Shown: positions 26,833 to 35,830 of the stretch, piece after piece | Layout of the letters: the number at the start of each line of letters is the position of its first letter | Numbering within the stretch: the stretch's first letter is position 1 | Assembly: GCA_964548855.1 (NCBI GenBank) | Contig: CAZJSR010000001.1 | Coordinates: 62,001-126,000 of the forward strand | Source: UBA3206 sp964548855 | GTDB lineage: Bacteria; Bacillota_I; Bacilli_A; Acholeplasmatales; Anaeroplasmataceae | Length of the DNA: 64,000 bases | Reading direction: 5' to 3' | The notes under the pieces: model-generated | What the model saw: only the letters and a program-made list of their open reading frames with translations | Database searches by the model: none | Told to the model about the DNA's origin: nothing | Made by a program: the position numbers and the translations under genes

Positions 26833-28470
26833 TTATGCCAAATATTTGTTAATAAAGTTTGCTACAGATGATGCTAATTTAGTTGTATCAAATGTAGATG
26901 CTTGACTACCTGTAATATCCATATATCCTGTTACTGTCTCAGTATCAGTTGTTATAATAGAAGCGTCCTTAGCTAACATAAATAGAACATTTTCTTGTCT
27001 AGATACAGTTTCAGTTAAAATATCACCGTATAAACCAACAACTCCAAAATTCTTTACAAATGAAGTTAAAGTTTTTTCTAAATATGTTTTGATATCATCA
27101 GTTAAATCTTCATATTTAGAAGATACCGCAACACCATTTTCACCAGTTAAAACTCCATAACAATTCTTAAATAATGTATCATAAGCTTCACCAACGATTA
27201 CACCAGCATTAACGCTATATGCATCTTTAGATGTAACATTAATTGTTGCGGCTGAAGCTACACCTTCAATCTTACATCCATTAATAGTACGACCTGCAAA
27301 ACCACCAATAGCTACAGAATATACCTTTACATATGATTCTTTTACATAAGATACAGTTGATGTAATTTTTGCTTGTGCATATGAATCTTTAATATCAATT
27401 CTTGTTTCACCAACAAATCCACCTGTATATTGAATATATTCTTTTTCATCTTCATCTTTACTGATAACACGAGTTGCTTCAAATTTTGATGTAATTTCAA
27501 CATCAGTTGCACTACATCCACTTACATATGCACCAGCAACTGGAGTATGAACAATTCCACCATTTTCACCAACAAATCCACCAACTGTAGATGATAATCT
27601 GCTTCTTAAATTCATTGTTATCTTGCTAACACTTGAATCCTTAATAACATTAGTATTAACACCAACTAATCCTCCGATATATTGTTTAGTAGTACCAGTA
27701 CCCTCATGAGTAATCTTTACATTAGAAACTTTTACATTTTCAATTGTTCCTTCATTACATCCTGCAAGTACACCTAAATATAATTCAGATCCTTTTGTTG
27801 ATTTTAATTCTACATTATCAATTGTTAAATTCTTAACAGATGCACCTTGACCAATATATCCAAATAATCCTGAATATACTAATGTGTTAGTAATTGATAA
27901 ACCTGATATCTTATGACCATTTCCATCTAAATGTCCATTAAATTGAGTTGTCTTATTAAACATAGTATCATATGCTGTTTTTTCACCTGAAACATCTGAA
28001 AAATCTAGGTCAGCATCTAACTTATAGTATGCATCATCATCATATTTAATGTTCTTAAAGTCTTCTACATTAGTTATAATAATTGGATCTTCAGCTTTAG
28101 CTCCTACAGATGTAGTTTTATAATTTTGTTTAAGATAAGTAACGCTCTTATCATTAACACTTGCTTTAACTACTAAACGATAGGTTGTATTTTCTTCAAG
28201 CGAATCAAAAATCTTATTTTCTTCTTTTTCTGCTAATTCATTAAAAACTAAAGTAGAAACAATTTCTTCATCTTCATCATAAAGTCTAGCTACAATACTA
28301 TCCTTAGTAATTTCACCATCAGGATCATCTACCTTAATAGTTAACCCTATTCTTGTTCTCATTGTAGTTACATTTACTATCTCAACTTTAGCAGTGTGAC
28401 CACAAGATGCAAGAGCTACTAAAGATATTATCGCTATTAACATTGTGAATACATAACGTATTTTTTTCAT
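26833..28470 (-). CDS. Surface lipoprotein with GLUG-type repeats
   Basis: The 545-residue protein starts at the ATG at 28470 (AGAGG about 7 nt upstream). It has a lipoprotein signal peptide ending LVALASCG, so Cys is lipidated and the protein is membrane-anchored. Residues about 30-120 form a fibronectin-like beta domain. From about 130 on there are GLUG-type repeats, seen as SGLFGYIGQGASVKNLTI, IGGLVGVNTNVIKDS, VGGFVGENGGIV and IGGFAGRTINGCKIEG. They fold as a beta-helix in adhesins and surface proteins. Likely an outer-face adhesin or substrate-binding protein; ligand unknown. It is transcribed away from the activase operon. Confidence 0.82.
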   Translation of the reverse strand: MKKIRYVFTMLIAIISLVALASCGHTAKVEIVNVTTMRTRIGLTIKVDDPDGEITKDSIVARLYDEDEEIVSTLVFNELAEKEENKIFDSLEENTTYRLVVKASVNDKSVTYLKQNYKTTSVGAKAEDPIIITNVEDFKNIKYDDDAYYKLDADLDFSDVSGEKTAYDTMFNKTTQFNGHLDGNGHKISGLSITNTLVYSGLFGYIGQGASVKNLTIDNVELKSTKGSELYLGVLAGCNEGTIENVKVSNVKITHEGTGTTKQYIGGLVGVNTNVIKDSSVSKITMNLRSRLSSTVGGFVGENGGIVHTPVAGAYVSGCSATDVEITSKFEATRVISKDEDEKEYIQYTGGFVGETRIDIKDSYAQAKITSTVSYVKESYVKVYSVAIGGFAGRTINGCKIEGVASAATINVTSKDAYSVNAGVIVGEAYDTLFKNCYGVLTGENGVAVSSKYEDLTDDIKTYLEKTLTSFVKNFGVVGLYGDILTETVSRQENVLFMLAKDASIITTDTETVTGYMDITGSQASTFDTTKLASSVANFINKYLA

Positions 28471-28677
28471 ATTAAAACCTCTTTTATTATTTTGTCTCTT
28501 ATACATTATACAAAAAAAAAATAAAATATACAACCTTGTTTTTTTGTTTTTTACTTAATAGTCAGTTAAGTATTGTCAATAATTAGTTTATTACAATTAA
28601 TTCAATGTAATCAAATATTTATTTTAAAATAGAATAATTTACTTAGATAAACCAATTGCGACAATTAACAATATAAA

Positions 28678-28706
28678 TTGACATTTCACTAGTATTAAAT
28701 TATAAT
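28678..28706 (+). promoter_or_regulatory. Consensus sigma-A promoter of the activase operon
   Basis: TTGACA (28678-28683) and TATAAT (28701-28706) are both perfect, separated by 17 nt. A small inverted repeat (CTTTT/AAAAG, about 28719-28736) follows in the leader. AGAAAGG precedes the ATG at 28760. The rest of the 28534-28760 gap is AT-rich with no further feature I can support. Confidence 0.9.
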
Positions 28707-28759
28707 TTAGTGTAGTTTTCTTTTTTAAAAGAAAAGTAGAATTAGAAAGGGTGTATAAT

Positions 28760-31666
28760 ATGAAAATAGGTTTGGATATAGGTTCTACAACGATAAAATG
28801 TGTTGTTATTGATGATGATGCTAATGTATTATATTCAACATATCAAAGACACTATTCACATATAAAAACTAATTTAATAAAGGTTTTAAATAATTTAAAA
28901 AATGAAAATCTAATTACTTCTAAAATATCTGTCGCAATTTCAGGAAGCGCAGGAATGGGACTTGCAAATGGATGTGGTATAGATTTTATTCAAGAAGTTT
29001 ACGCAACAAGAGTTGCAGCTAACAAATTACTTCCTGATATAAACTGTATAATTGAATTAGGTGGAGAAGATGCCAAAATTCTTTTCTTATCTGATGGAAT
29101 GGAAGTTAGAATGAACGGTTCATGTGCTGGTGGTACAGGTGCATTTATTGACCAAATGGCAACATTATTAAATATAACAGTACCAGAAATGAATGATGAA
29201 GCAAAGAAACATGAGAAATTATATAATATCGCTTCTAGATGTGGTGTTTTTGCTAAAACTGACATTCAACCGCTTTTAAATCAAGGTGCCTCTAAAAAAG
29301 ATATAGCCGCTTCTATCTTTAAAGCAGTTGTCAATCAAACAATCGGTGGTCTTGCACAAGGTAGAAAGATTGAAGGTAAGGTTGCATATTTAGGTGGACC
29401 TCTTACATTCTTAAGTGAACTTCAAGAAAGTTTTAATGAGACTTTAAAACTTGATGGAATATGTCCTGAAAACTCACTATACTATGTTGCAATAGGTACG
29501 GGACTTTGTTCACATACTGAATACGATTTAGAAGAATTAATAAAAATAATTGAAAATTATAACGTTGAAGGTTCTTTCTCTTTCAATTCTCCTCTTTTTA
29601 AATCTGAAGAAGAATTAAAAGAATTTAGAGAAAGACATGCAAAAGATGATGTAAAAACTCTTCCACTTGATGGTTATACCGGTCCTTTATATTTAGGAAT
29701 CGATTCAGGAAGTACTACATTAAAAATGGTACTTGTTGATGAAGATAAAAATATTAGATTCCAAAGATATTATACAAACCAAGGAAATCCAGTTAATATC
29801 ATGAAAGGAATATTTGAAGAAATATACGAAAAATATCCTGACATAAATATTCAAGCTTCTGCATCTACTGGATATGGAGAAGACTTAATGAAAAATGCTT
29901 TTAACCTTGATTCGGGTCTAGTTGAAACTATGGCTCACTTCACTGCCGCAAAGCATTTTATGCCAGAAGTTGACTTTATCATAGATATTGGTGGACAAGA
30001 TATCAAATGTTTTAAAATAGACAATGGTGTTATATCTAATATATTCCTAAATGAAGCTTGTTCTTCTGGATGTGGTTCATTCCTACAAACATTCGCAAAT
30101 GCTTTAGGGTATGACATTAAAGATTTTGCAAAAATGGCTCTTCTTGCACCTAAACCAGTAGATTTAGGATCAAGATGTACAGTATTTATGAACTCCTCTG
30201 TTAAACAAGCGCAAAAAGATGGTGCGACTATTGAAGATATATCAGCTGGTTTATCTATATCTGTTGTAAAGAATGCTTTATATAAGGTTATTCGTGCTAC
30301 TAATGTTAAAGAATTAGGACGTCATATTGTAGTTCAAGGTGGAACATTCCACAATGAAGCTGTTCTTCGTGCGTTTGAAAGAGAATTACAACTTGATGTT
30401 GTATGTCCTAATATCTCTGGAGTAATGGGTGCATATGGTGCTGCACTTCATGCAATGAGTCTTAATATATCTAAGAGTCAAACAATCACAAAAGATGAAC
30501 TTAAAAACTTCGTACATAATGTTAAAAATGTTAATTGTGGATTATGTAATAATCACTGTAATCTTACAATAAACACATTCGGAAATAAAAATAGATTTAT
30601 AAGTGGAAACAGATGTGAAAGACCTACTTCAAATAAAAAATCAAATGACGATTTAAACCTATATCAATATATTAGAAACAAATTAGATTCATATAAACCT
30701 AAAACAGGGTTCCGTGGAAAAATCGCAATTCCGCTAGTTTTAAGCAATTATGAACTTTTCCCTTTCTGGTATACTTTCTTTACAGAATTAGGATTTGAGG
30801 TACATAGTTCAGGATTCTCAAATTCAAAAACATATCAAGATGGACAACAAACAATTCCGTCTGATACAATATGTTATCCCGCAAAATTAGTTCATGGCCA
30901 TATCGCAAAACTAATTGAAGAAGGATATACAAATATCTTCTTCCCTTGCATGAGTTATAACATGAATGAACATAAAGGTGATAATCACTATAACTGTCCT
31001 ATTGTGGCATATTATCCAGAGACAATAAAAAACAATGTTGATGAAATAAAACAAATTAATTTCATATCTGATTTTATTGGTATCCATGATAAAAAAGAAT
31101 TCGAAGATCATATTCTTCCAATCTTACATAAATACTTCCCTGACATCAATAAAAAAGAAGTTCTTCATGCATCTACTTATGCATACTTTAAACACACAGA
31201 ACATTTAGATGATATAAAGAAAAAAGCACAAGAAATAATCGCTTTAGCTAGAATTAATGGAAATCAAATAGTTGTTCTATCAGGACGTCCTTATCATGTT
31301 GACCCTGAAGTAAATCATGGAATCGATAAAATGATTTCATCATTCGATGTTGCGATTGTAACAGAAGAAAGTGTCTCAGACTTGTATCCTAAAGCTGATG
31401 TTAAAGTATTAAATCAATGGACATATCATGCTAGATTATATCAAGCAGCATACTACTGCACAACTCAAAGTGATATGAATCTAATTCAATTAGTTAGTTT
31501 CGGATGTGGACTTGATGCAGTCACAACTGACGAGTGTAAAGCAATTCTTGAAAGTAAAGGTAAGATTTACACTCAGATAAAAATCGACGAAATAACTAAC
31601 TTAGGTGCTGTTAAAATAAGATTAAGAAGCTTATTTGAAGCAATAAAACAAATGGAGGTAAAGTAA
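28760..31666 (+). CDS. Acyl-CoA dehydratase activase (BadF/BcrA-type, tandem ASKHA + C-terminal region)
   Basis: The 968-residue protein has two tandem ASKHA ATPase domains, each opening with a phosphate loop (GLDIGSTTIKCVV near residue 3; GIDSGSTTLKMVL near 315). Cluster-ligand-type cysteines are in NGSCAGGTGAFIDQ and EACSSGCGSFLQ, as in the [4Fe-4S] activators of 2-hydroxyacyl-CoA dehydratases. The last 370 residues carry a Cys motif (NCGLCNNHCNL) and a dehydratase-activase-associated domain. Such activators use ATP to inject an electron into the dehydratase. I use the ATG at 28760, since the in-frame GTG at 28751 abuts the Shine-Dalgarno. The next gene starts inside the stop (TAATG). Confidence 0.88.
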   Translation: MKIGLDIGSTTIKCVVIDDDANVLYSTYQRHYSHIKTNLIKVLNNLKNENLITSKISVAISGSAGMGLANGCGIDFIQEVYATRVAANKLLPDINCIIELGGEDAKILFLSDGMEVRMNGSCAGGTGAFIDQMATLLNITVPEMNDEAKKHEKLYNIASRCGVFAKTDIQPLLNQGASKKDIAASIFKAVVNQTIGGLAQGRKIEGKVAYLGGPLTFLSELQESFNETLKLDGICPENSLYYVAIGTGLCSHTEYDLEELIKIIENYNVEGSFSFNSPLFKSEEELKEFRERHAKDDVKTLPLDGYTGPLYLGIDSGSTTLKMVLVDEDKNIRFQRYYTNQGNPVNIMKGIFEEIYEKYPDINIQASASTGYGEDLMKNAFNLDSGLVETMAHFTAAKHFMPEVDFIIDIGGQDIKCFKIDNGVISNIFLNEACSSGCGSFLQTFANALGYDIKDFAKMALLAPKPVDLGSRCTVFMNSSVKQAQKDGATIEDISAGLSISVVKNALYKVIRATNVKELGRHIVVQGGTFHNEAVLRAFERELQLDVVCPNISGVMGAYGAALHAMSLNISKSQTITKDELKNFVHNVKNVNCGLCNNHCNLTINTFGNKNRFISGNRCERPTSNKKSNDDLNLYQYIRNKLDSYKPKTGFRGKIAIPLVLSNYELFPFWYTFFTELGFEVHSSGFSNSKTYQDGQQTIPSDTICYPAKLVHGHIAKLIEEGYTNIFFPCMSYNMNEHKGDNHYNCPIVAYYPETIKNNVDEIKQINFISDFIGIHDKKEFEDHILPILHKYFPDINKKEVLHASTYAYFKHTEHLDDIKKKAQEIIALARINGNQIVVLSGRPYHVDPEVNHGIDKMISSFDVAIVTEESVSDLYPKADVKVLNQWTYHARLYQAAYYCTTQSDMNLIQLVSFGCGLDAVTTDECKAILESKGKIYTQIKIDEITNLGAVKIRLRSLFEAIKQMEVK

Positions 31667-32931
31667 TGGAAAATACAAATACATATCCTAAATTTACAAT
31701 TGATATGAAAAAAACTCATACCATACTAATACCATCTATGTTAGATATCCACTTTACTTTGTTTAAAGAAGTTTTGATAACTGAAGGGTTCAAAGCTGAA
31801 ATATTAAGTAATACTGGACAATCCGTAATTGATGAAGGATTAAAATATGTACATAACGATACATGTTATCCAGCTCTACTAGTAATAGGTCAATTTATAG
31901 ACAACCTAAACCATCGTGATGATTTAGATAAGGTAGTACTTCTTATAACACAAACAGGTGGAGGATGTCGTGCATCTAATTATATTCACCTTTTACGTAA
32001 AGCTTTAATTAAAGCTGGATATGGTTATATTCCTGTTGTTTCACTTAACATGAATAATCTTGAAAAAGATTCAGCTTTAAAATTAACTCCTAGATTAATT
32101 TTAAAATTAGCCGCAGCTCTAACAATAGGAGATCAAATGATGTATCTATATAATAAAGTTAGAAGCTATGAAACAAATAAAGGTGACGCAAAAAAAGTAC
32201 TAGATAAATGGGTATCATTTCTAGCTATGAAATTTTCTAAAAATAAAATCAAATTCTTACCATCTATTAAAAAGTATATGAAAAAGATAGCTAAAGATTT
32301 TGATAATGTGCCTATAACTATGGCAGTTAAACCTAAAGTAGGTATTGTTGGAGAAATCTATATCAAATATGCCGCACTTGGAAATAATGACTTAGAAAAT
32401 TTCTTAGTTAGTGAAGGTGCTGAAATACAAGTACCAGGTTTATTTGGATTTATGTTATATTCATTATATGACACATTATTTGATGCAAAATATTATGGTG
32501 GAATAAAGAAAAAAACTATTAGATTAACTAAATTAGTAATATGGTATATTGAATTAATGGAAAAAGCTATAATTAATTCAATTAAGAAAACAAAATTTAC
32601 TCCTATGGGAAAATTCAGTCATACTCTTACATTATCTGAAGGAATAATTGACCATGGTGTAAAAATGGGTGAAGGTTGGCTATTAACTGCTGAAATGGTT
32701 GAATTAGTAGAAACTGGATTTAAAAACATCGTTTGTGCACAACCATTTGGATGTTTACCAAATCATATTTGTGGAAAAGGTGTTATGAAAAAAATAAAAA
32801 GTATGCATTCTGATGCCAATATAGTTGCGATAGACTATGACCCTTCCGCAACAAAAGTAAATCAAGAAAATCGTATAAAACTTATGCTTTCAATGGCTCG
32901 TGAAACATTAGACGAAGAGGTTAAACTATAA
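31666..32931 (+). CDS. 2-hydroxyacyl-CoA dehydratase-like protein, partner of the activase
   Basis: The 421-residue protein belongs with 2-hydroxyglutaryl-CoA dehydratase-like components. Cysteines likely to hold an iron-sulfur cluster occur in HNDTCYPALLVIG, TGGGCRASNYI and AQPFGCLPNHICGKG. It overlaps the activase stop by one base. In many Firmicutes these parts are encoded as one protein of about 1,400 residues; here they are two coupled genes. The substrate cannot be inferred, because no CoA-transferase or fermentation gene is next to the pair. A strong terminator hairpin begins 18 bp after the stop. Confidence 0.82.
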   Translation: MENTNTYPKFTIDMKKTHTILIPSMLDIHFTLFKEVLITEGFKAEILSNTGQSVIDEGLKYVHNDTCYPALLVIGQFIDNLNHRDDLDKVVLLITQTGGGCRASNYIHLLRKALIKAGYGYIPVVSLNMNNLEKDSALKLTPRLILKLAAALTIGDQMMYLYNKVRSYETNKGDAKKVLDKWVSFLAMKFSKNKIKFLPSIKKYMKKIAKDFDNVPITMAVKPKVGIVGEIYIKYAALGNNDLENFLVSEGAEIQVPGLFGFMLYSLYDTLFDAKYYGGIKKKTIRLTKLVIWYIELMEKAIINSIKKTKFTPMGKFSHTLTLSEGIIDHGVKMGEGWLLTAEMVELVETGFKNIVCAQPFGCLPNHICGKGVMKKIKSMHSDANIVAIDYDPSATKVNQENRIKLMLSMARETLDEEVKL

Positions 32932-32948
32932 AAAAATCATATATAAGA

Positions 32949-32994
32949 GGTAGTATAATAATATCCCCTGGGGATATACCATACTACCTTTTTT
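32949..32994 (+). terminator. Two-part hairpin terminator after the dehydratase operon
   Basis: Outer arms GGTAGTAT (32949-32956) and ATACTACC (32981-32988) enclose a second perfect stem ATATCCCC (32961-32968) / GGGGATAT (32970-32977). TTTTTT follows directly. It is a strong intrinsic terminator for the plus strand. Unusually, a Crp/Fnr-like coding frame runs through it. Confidence 0.85.
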
Positions 32995-33488
32995 ATTTAG
33001 AAAAAGGTATTGTACAAAAAAAAGATGGCTATCAAGTTATAGAAGAATATCATCAAGGACAATACTTTGATATTATATATACTAATAATAAATATGAATA
33101 CACATATGAAACTAAAATTGAAAGCATAATTTCCAAAATAGAATTAAAAGATATAAATAAAGATGAACTTTATAATATGCTAACAAATAAAATAATTCAA
33201 CTTGAAAAAACAAACCTTATTCTATCACAATTAACGCCAATAGAAAAAATATCTAAATACCTAATATATAAATATAAAGAACTAAATTCATTATCACTAG
33301 TTCTTCCTTATAATAAACATACCCTTGCATCATATTTAGGAATCTCTTTAAAAGATTTAAAAGAAGCTCTTGCAATATTAAAAAATAAAAATATCATAGC
33401 CTCTAAAGGCTATGTATATAATATCTTAAATCTAACATTATTAACTTCTATCATAAACAATGAAAAAGAGTCTACAGTTATTCTGTAG
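32958..33488 (+). CDS. Crp/Fnr-family regulator-like protein without a canonical start codon
   Basis: The C-terminal half has a Crp-type winged helix (LPYNKHTLASYLGISLKDLKEAL). Reading upstream in frame without stops, IISPGDIPYYLFYLEKGIVQ matches the core of a cyclic-nucleotide-binding-type beta-roll. No ATG, GTG or TTG precedes it. Three ATA codons at 32955-32963 sit 4-10 nt after AGAGG, so an ATA start, or loss of the N-terminal 30 residues, must be considered. A downstream ATG at 33177 would give only the 103-residue DNA-binding part. The 5' end lies within a terminator hairpin. Whether the gene is functional is uncertain. Confidence 0.5.
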   Translation: MISPGDIPYYLFYLEKGIVQKKDGYQVIEEYHQGQYFDIIYTNNKYEYTYETKIESIISKIELKDINKDELYNMLTNKIIQLEKTNLILSQLTPIEKISKYLIYKYKELNSLSLVLPYNKHTLASYLGISLKDLKEALAILKNKNIIASKGYVYNILNLTLLTSIINNEKESTVIL

Positions 33489-33494
33489 ACATCT
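33470..33494. terminator. Bidirectional terminator at convergent gene ends
   Basis: A perfect 8-bp stem (GTCTACAG at 33470-33477 paired with CTGTAGAC at 33483-33490) has T runs on both strands (ATCTTTTT on plus, TCTTTTTC on minus). It serves the Crp-like gene and the PAP2 gene, whose 3' ends overlap by 11 bp here. Confidence 0.85.
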
Positions 33495-34107
33495 TTTTAT
33501 GTATATATAGAAATATAGGATAAATACTAAATACAACTGTAAATCCCACTAAAAATCCTCCTAATACATCTGAAGGATAATGTACCCCAAGTACTACTCT
33601 CGTGATTGGAATAATAACTAATAATATAGAAGATATTGTAATTATAGAAATCCTTAATTTCTTATTTTCGATTACCTTTCTTAAAACAACAATCATAGCT
33701 AAATAAAAACTAGAAGATGCGGCAGTATGTCCCGAAGGAAAACTAGATGATGTTTCTTCCATCCATCTATATAAAACATCAGGTCTAGGTCTATTAAGTA
33801 TTTGTTTTAAAACTACGTTAAGTAATGCACCGATTATAACACAACCAATAATAGTTAATGCACGATAATCACATCTATAAACAACAAGTAAAACAATACA
33901 TATCGGAACTACTACAAAGAAATAACCAAATTCAGTAAGAATCCTATTAAGATAGTAACAAACTCCACCCTTATTTCCTCTAATATCATAAATAAAATTC
34001 ATAATCGATTTATCTAACTTCAAAGTTAAATCATTACCAACAAGAATAAAAAGAATAATTAATAATACTAAAGAAATAATAGGAATAATAAATAACTTTT
34101 TATTCAT
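33478..34107 (-). CDS. PAP2-family membrane phosphatase
   Basis: The 209-residue protein has about five or six spans and the three PAP2 phosphatase motifs: KQILNRPRP, the SFPSGHTAASS segment with the proton-donor His, and RVVLGVHYPSDVLGG with the nucleophile His. Relatives (PgpB/BcrC-type) remove phosphate from undecaprenyl diphosphate, phosphatidylglycerophosphate or other lipid phosphates on the outer face. The exact substrate is not decided by sequence. The start lies 2 bp after the COG0523 gene's stop, so they are co-transcribed. Confidence 0.88.
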   Translation of the reverse strand: MNKKLFIIPIISLVLLIILFILVGNDLTLKLDKSIMNFIYDIRGNKGGVCYYLNRILTEFGYFFVVVPICIVLLVVYRCDYRALTIIGCVIIGALLNVVLKQILNRPRPDVLYRWMEETSSSFPSGHTAASSSFYLAMIVVLRKVIENKKLRISIITISSILLVIIPITRVVLGVHYPSDVLGGFLVGFTVVFSIYPIFLYIHKKMSTE

Positions 34108-34108
34108 T

Positions 34109-35404
34109 TTAATAATTTAAACACTCATCAAGTGCTTTTATTATTTCCTCTTTATTCATCTTATGACCTATAATAACAAATCTTTGTTCTCTATCACCAT
34201 ATACGTCATCCCAAGTTTCTAAAGTTTCAGGATTATCCCTTAACATCTCTTCTTGACGAGCCTTAGGAGCTGAAGCAATCCATCGTCCCATCTCTGATAA
34301 TGTTTTTTGACGACCAGATTGTTCAAATAAATAAGCCATATCACGTTCATTAGAGAACCATACCATTCCTTTAGCACGAATGATACTCTTTGGCCACTTT
34401 TCAGCAACATAATCTTCAAACATTAATCTATCGAAAGGTCTACGTGCTCTATATACAAAAGTATCAATACCATACTCTAAAGCCTCACCCTCCTTATGGT
34501 GATGGTGGTGATGACAGTGGCAATGATGTTCGTGATCATGTTCTTCATCTTCATCATGGTGGTGACAACAATGGTGTTCTTCTTCATCTTCATCATGGTG
34601 GTGACAACAATGGTGTTCTTCTTCATCTTCATCATGGTGGTGACAACAATGATGTTCTTCTTCATCTTCTACTTTATCTGGATCATTTAATGCTTTAATC
34701 CATTCTGCAGACATACCTACACGTTCAAAATCAAACGCATATGTATCGAAAATCTCATTTAAAGCCACTTTACCAAAGTTGGCTTCAATTATCTTAGCTT
34801 CCTTTTGTAAAGCCTTTATAACCGCAATTACTTTAGCCTTATCTTCTTTACTAACTTCATCAACTTTATTCAATACAATAGTATTACAGAATTCAATTTG
34901 TTGAACTAATAAATTTTCAATGTCATCTTCTTCCATGTCCTTACGAAGTAAAGCTTCTCCATTTAAAAATTCATCAAACATTCTTTTCGCATCTACAACT
35001 GTAACAATATTATCAAGTCTTACACATGATGGGAAATCAAGGTTATTTTCATCTTCTAATGCAGATATACTTTGGGCAATTGGAAGTGGTTCACATATTC
35101 CTGATGCTTCAATAAGAATATAATCATATTTCCCACTTTCAGCTAATTTAACGATTTGATTCATTAAATCAACACTTAAAGTACAACATATACATCCATT
35201 TGATAATGGGACTAAATTATCATTTGATTCAGTAACTACACCAGTTTTAGCAATTAGTTCTGCATCAATATTTACTTCTCCAATGTCATTTACTATAACT
35301 GCTACTTTATATCCTTCTTGATTTTTTAATACATAATTTAATAAAGTAGTTTTTCCAGCACCTAAATACCCAGTAATAAGAGTAACAGGAATTTTCTTAT
35401 TCAT
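34109..35404 (-). CDS. COG0523/CobW-family P-loop GTPase metallochaperone with His/Cys repeats
   Basis: The 431-residue protein has Walker A GYLGAGKTT (residues 12-20), the metal-binding CICC motif (71-74), the NKVD base-recognition motif and a CobW C-terminal domain (RPFDRLMFEDYVAEKWP ... GRWIASAP). Between the domains are three tandem 13-residue repeats EEEHHCCHHHDED and a His-rich tail. Family members use GTP to deliver Zn, Co or Ni to client enzymes; the repeats could buffer a soft metal. ATG at 35404 is used because AAGG sits 9 nt upstream, whereas it abuts the in-frame ATG at 35413. No Zur box was found. Confidence 0.9.
   Translation of the reverse strand: MNKKIPVTLITGYLGAGKTTLLNYVLKNQEGYKVAVIVNDIGEVNIDAELIAKTGVVTESNDNLVPLSNGCICCTLSVDLMNQIVKLAESGKYDYILIEASGICEPLPIAQSISALEDENNLDFPSCVRLDNIVTVVDAKRMFDEFLNGEALLRKDMEEDDIENLLVQQIEFCNTIVLNKVDEVSKEDKAKVIAVIKALQKEAKIIEANFGKVALNEIFDTYAFDFERVGMSAEWIKALNDPDKVEDEEEHHCCHHHDEDEEEHHCCHHHDEDEEEHHCCHHHDEDEEHDHEHHCHCHHHHHHKEGEALEYGIDTFVYRARRPFDRLMFEDYVAEKWPKSIIRAKGMVWFSNERDMAYLFEQSGRQKTLSEMGRWIASAPKARQEEMLRDNPETLETWDDVYGDREQRFVIIGHKMNKEEIIKALDECLNY
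34541..34654. repeat. 39-bp tandem repeat (about three copies) coding for His/Cys clusters
   Basis: The copies (34541-34579 incomplete by 3 bp, 34577-34615, 34616-34654) are nearly identical, with one base change in the last. Each encodes EEEHHCCHHHDED. Near identity at DNA level suggests recent expansion and possible copy-number variation. Confidence 0.9.
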
Positions 35405-35421
35405 AAATTTCATCCTTCTTT

Positions 35422-35817
35422 CTAATTTGCGTTTTTATCATTATGTTGAGCTTCAAAATTAAGAATTGGTAGATTAATTGCAGGAATACCAGCAATAGCT
35501 GTAGTAGACGCAACAATTGTTCTTGTATAAGAATAAACTGTTTCTACACCACTCTTAGAAGTATATTGATTCATTTCTTCATCTGATGCGAAAGGAGTTT
35601 CAAATTCAAAAACACCTTCAACTAAATAGTTTGCTCTAATTGGCATATCATTGTCATTAGTAGCTTCAATTTTGATATCACACATGATACTACACATAGT
35701 ATCACTTATTTTTCCAACATGGAAATTAATAACTGGTTTTAATGCAAACTTAATATTTCTAAAATCATTCATAAAATCCATTTTCTTACATCTAATTTGT
35801 AAATTCTTTAATTTCAT
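35422..35817 (-). CDS. SecB-like chaperone domain protein
   Basis: The 131-residue protein has the overall SecB strand pattern, and its end (YSYTRTIVASTTAIAGIPAI then NLPILNFEAQ) resembles the SecB segment of the form YARE...G.P.L.L.P.NF.A. SecB holds preproteins unfolded for SecA. Gram-positive bacteria mostly lack it, though SecB-like proteins exist, some linked to toxin-antitoxin systems. No toxin-antitoxin pair is next to it here. The start at 35817 has GAGG 8 nt upstream inside the end of the preceding MutS-like gene; an in-frame start at 35865 lacks support. It is the last gene of the MutS operon. Confidence 0.58.
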   Translation of the reverse strand: MKLKNLQIRCKKMDFMNDFRNIKFALKPVINFHVGKISDTMCSIMCDIKIEATNDNDMPIRANYLVEGVFEFETPFASDEEMNQYTSKSGVETVYSYTRTIVASTTAIAGIPAINLPILNFEAQHNDKNAN

Positions 35818-35830
35818 ACTTAATACCTCA

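Noticed and set aside
34390..34698. Open frames on both strands across the His/Cys repeat, and the idea of a CRISPR-like array
   Set aside because: The 39-bp units are contiguous with no spacers, and the only frame with family motifs is the COG0523 GTPase. The other frames are by-products of the repeat.
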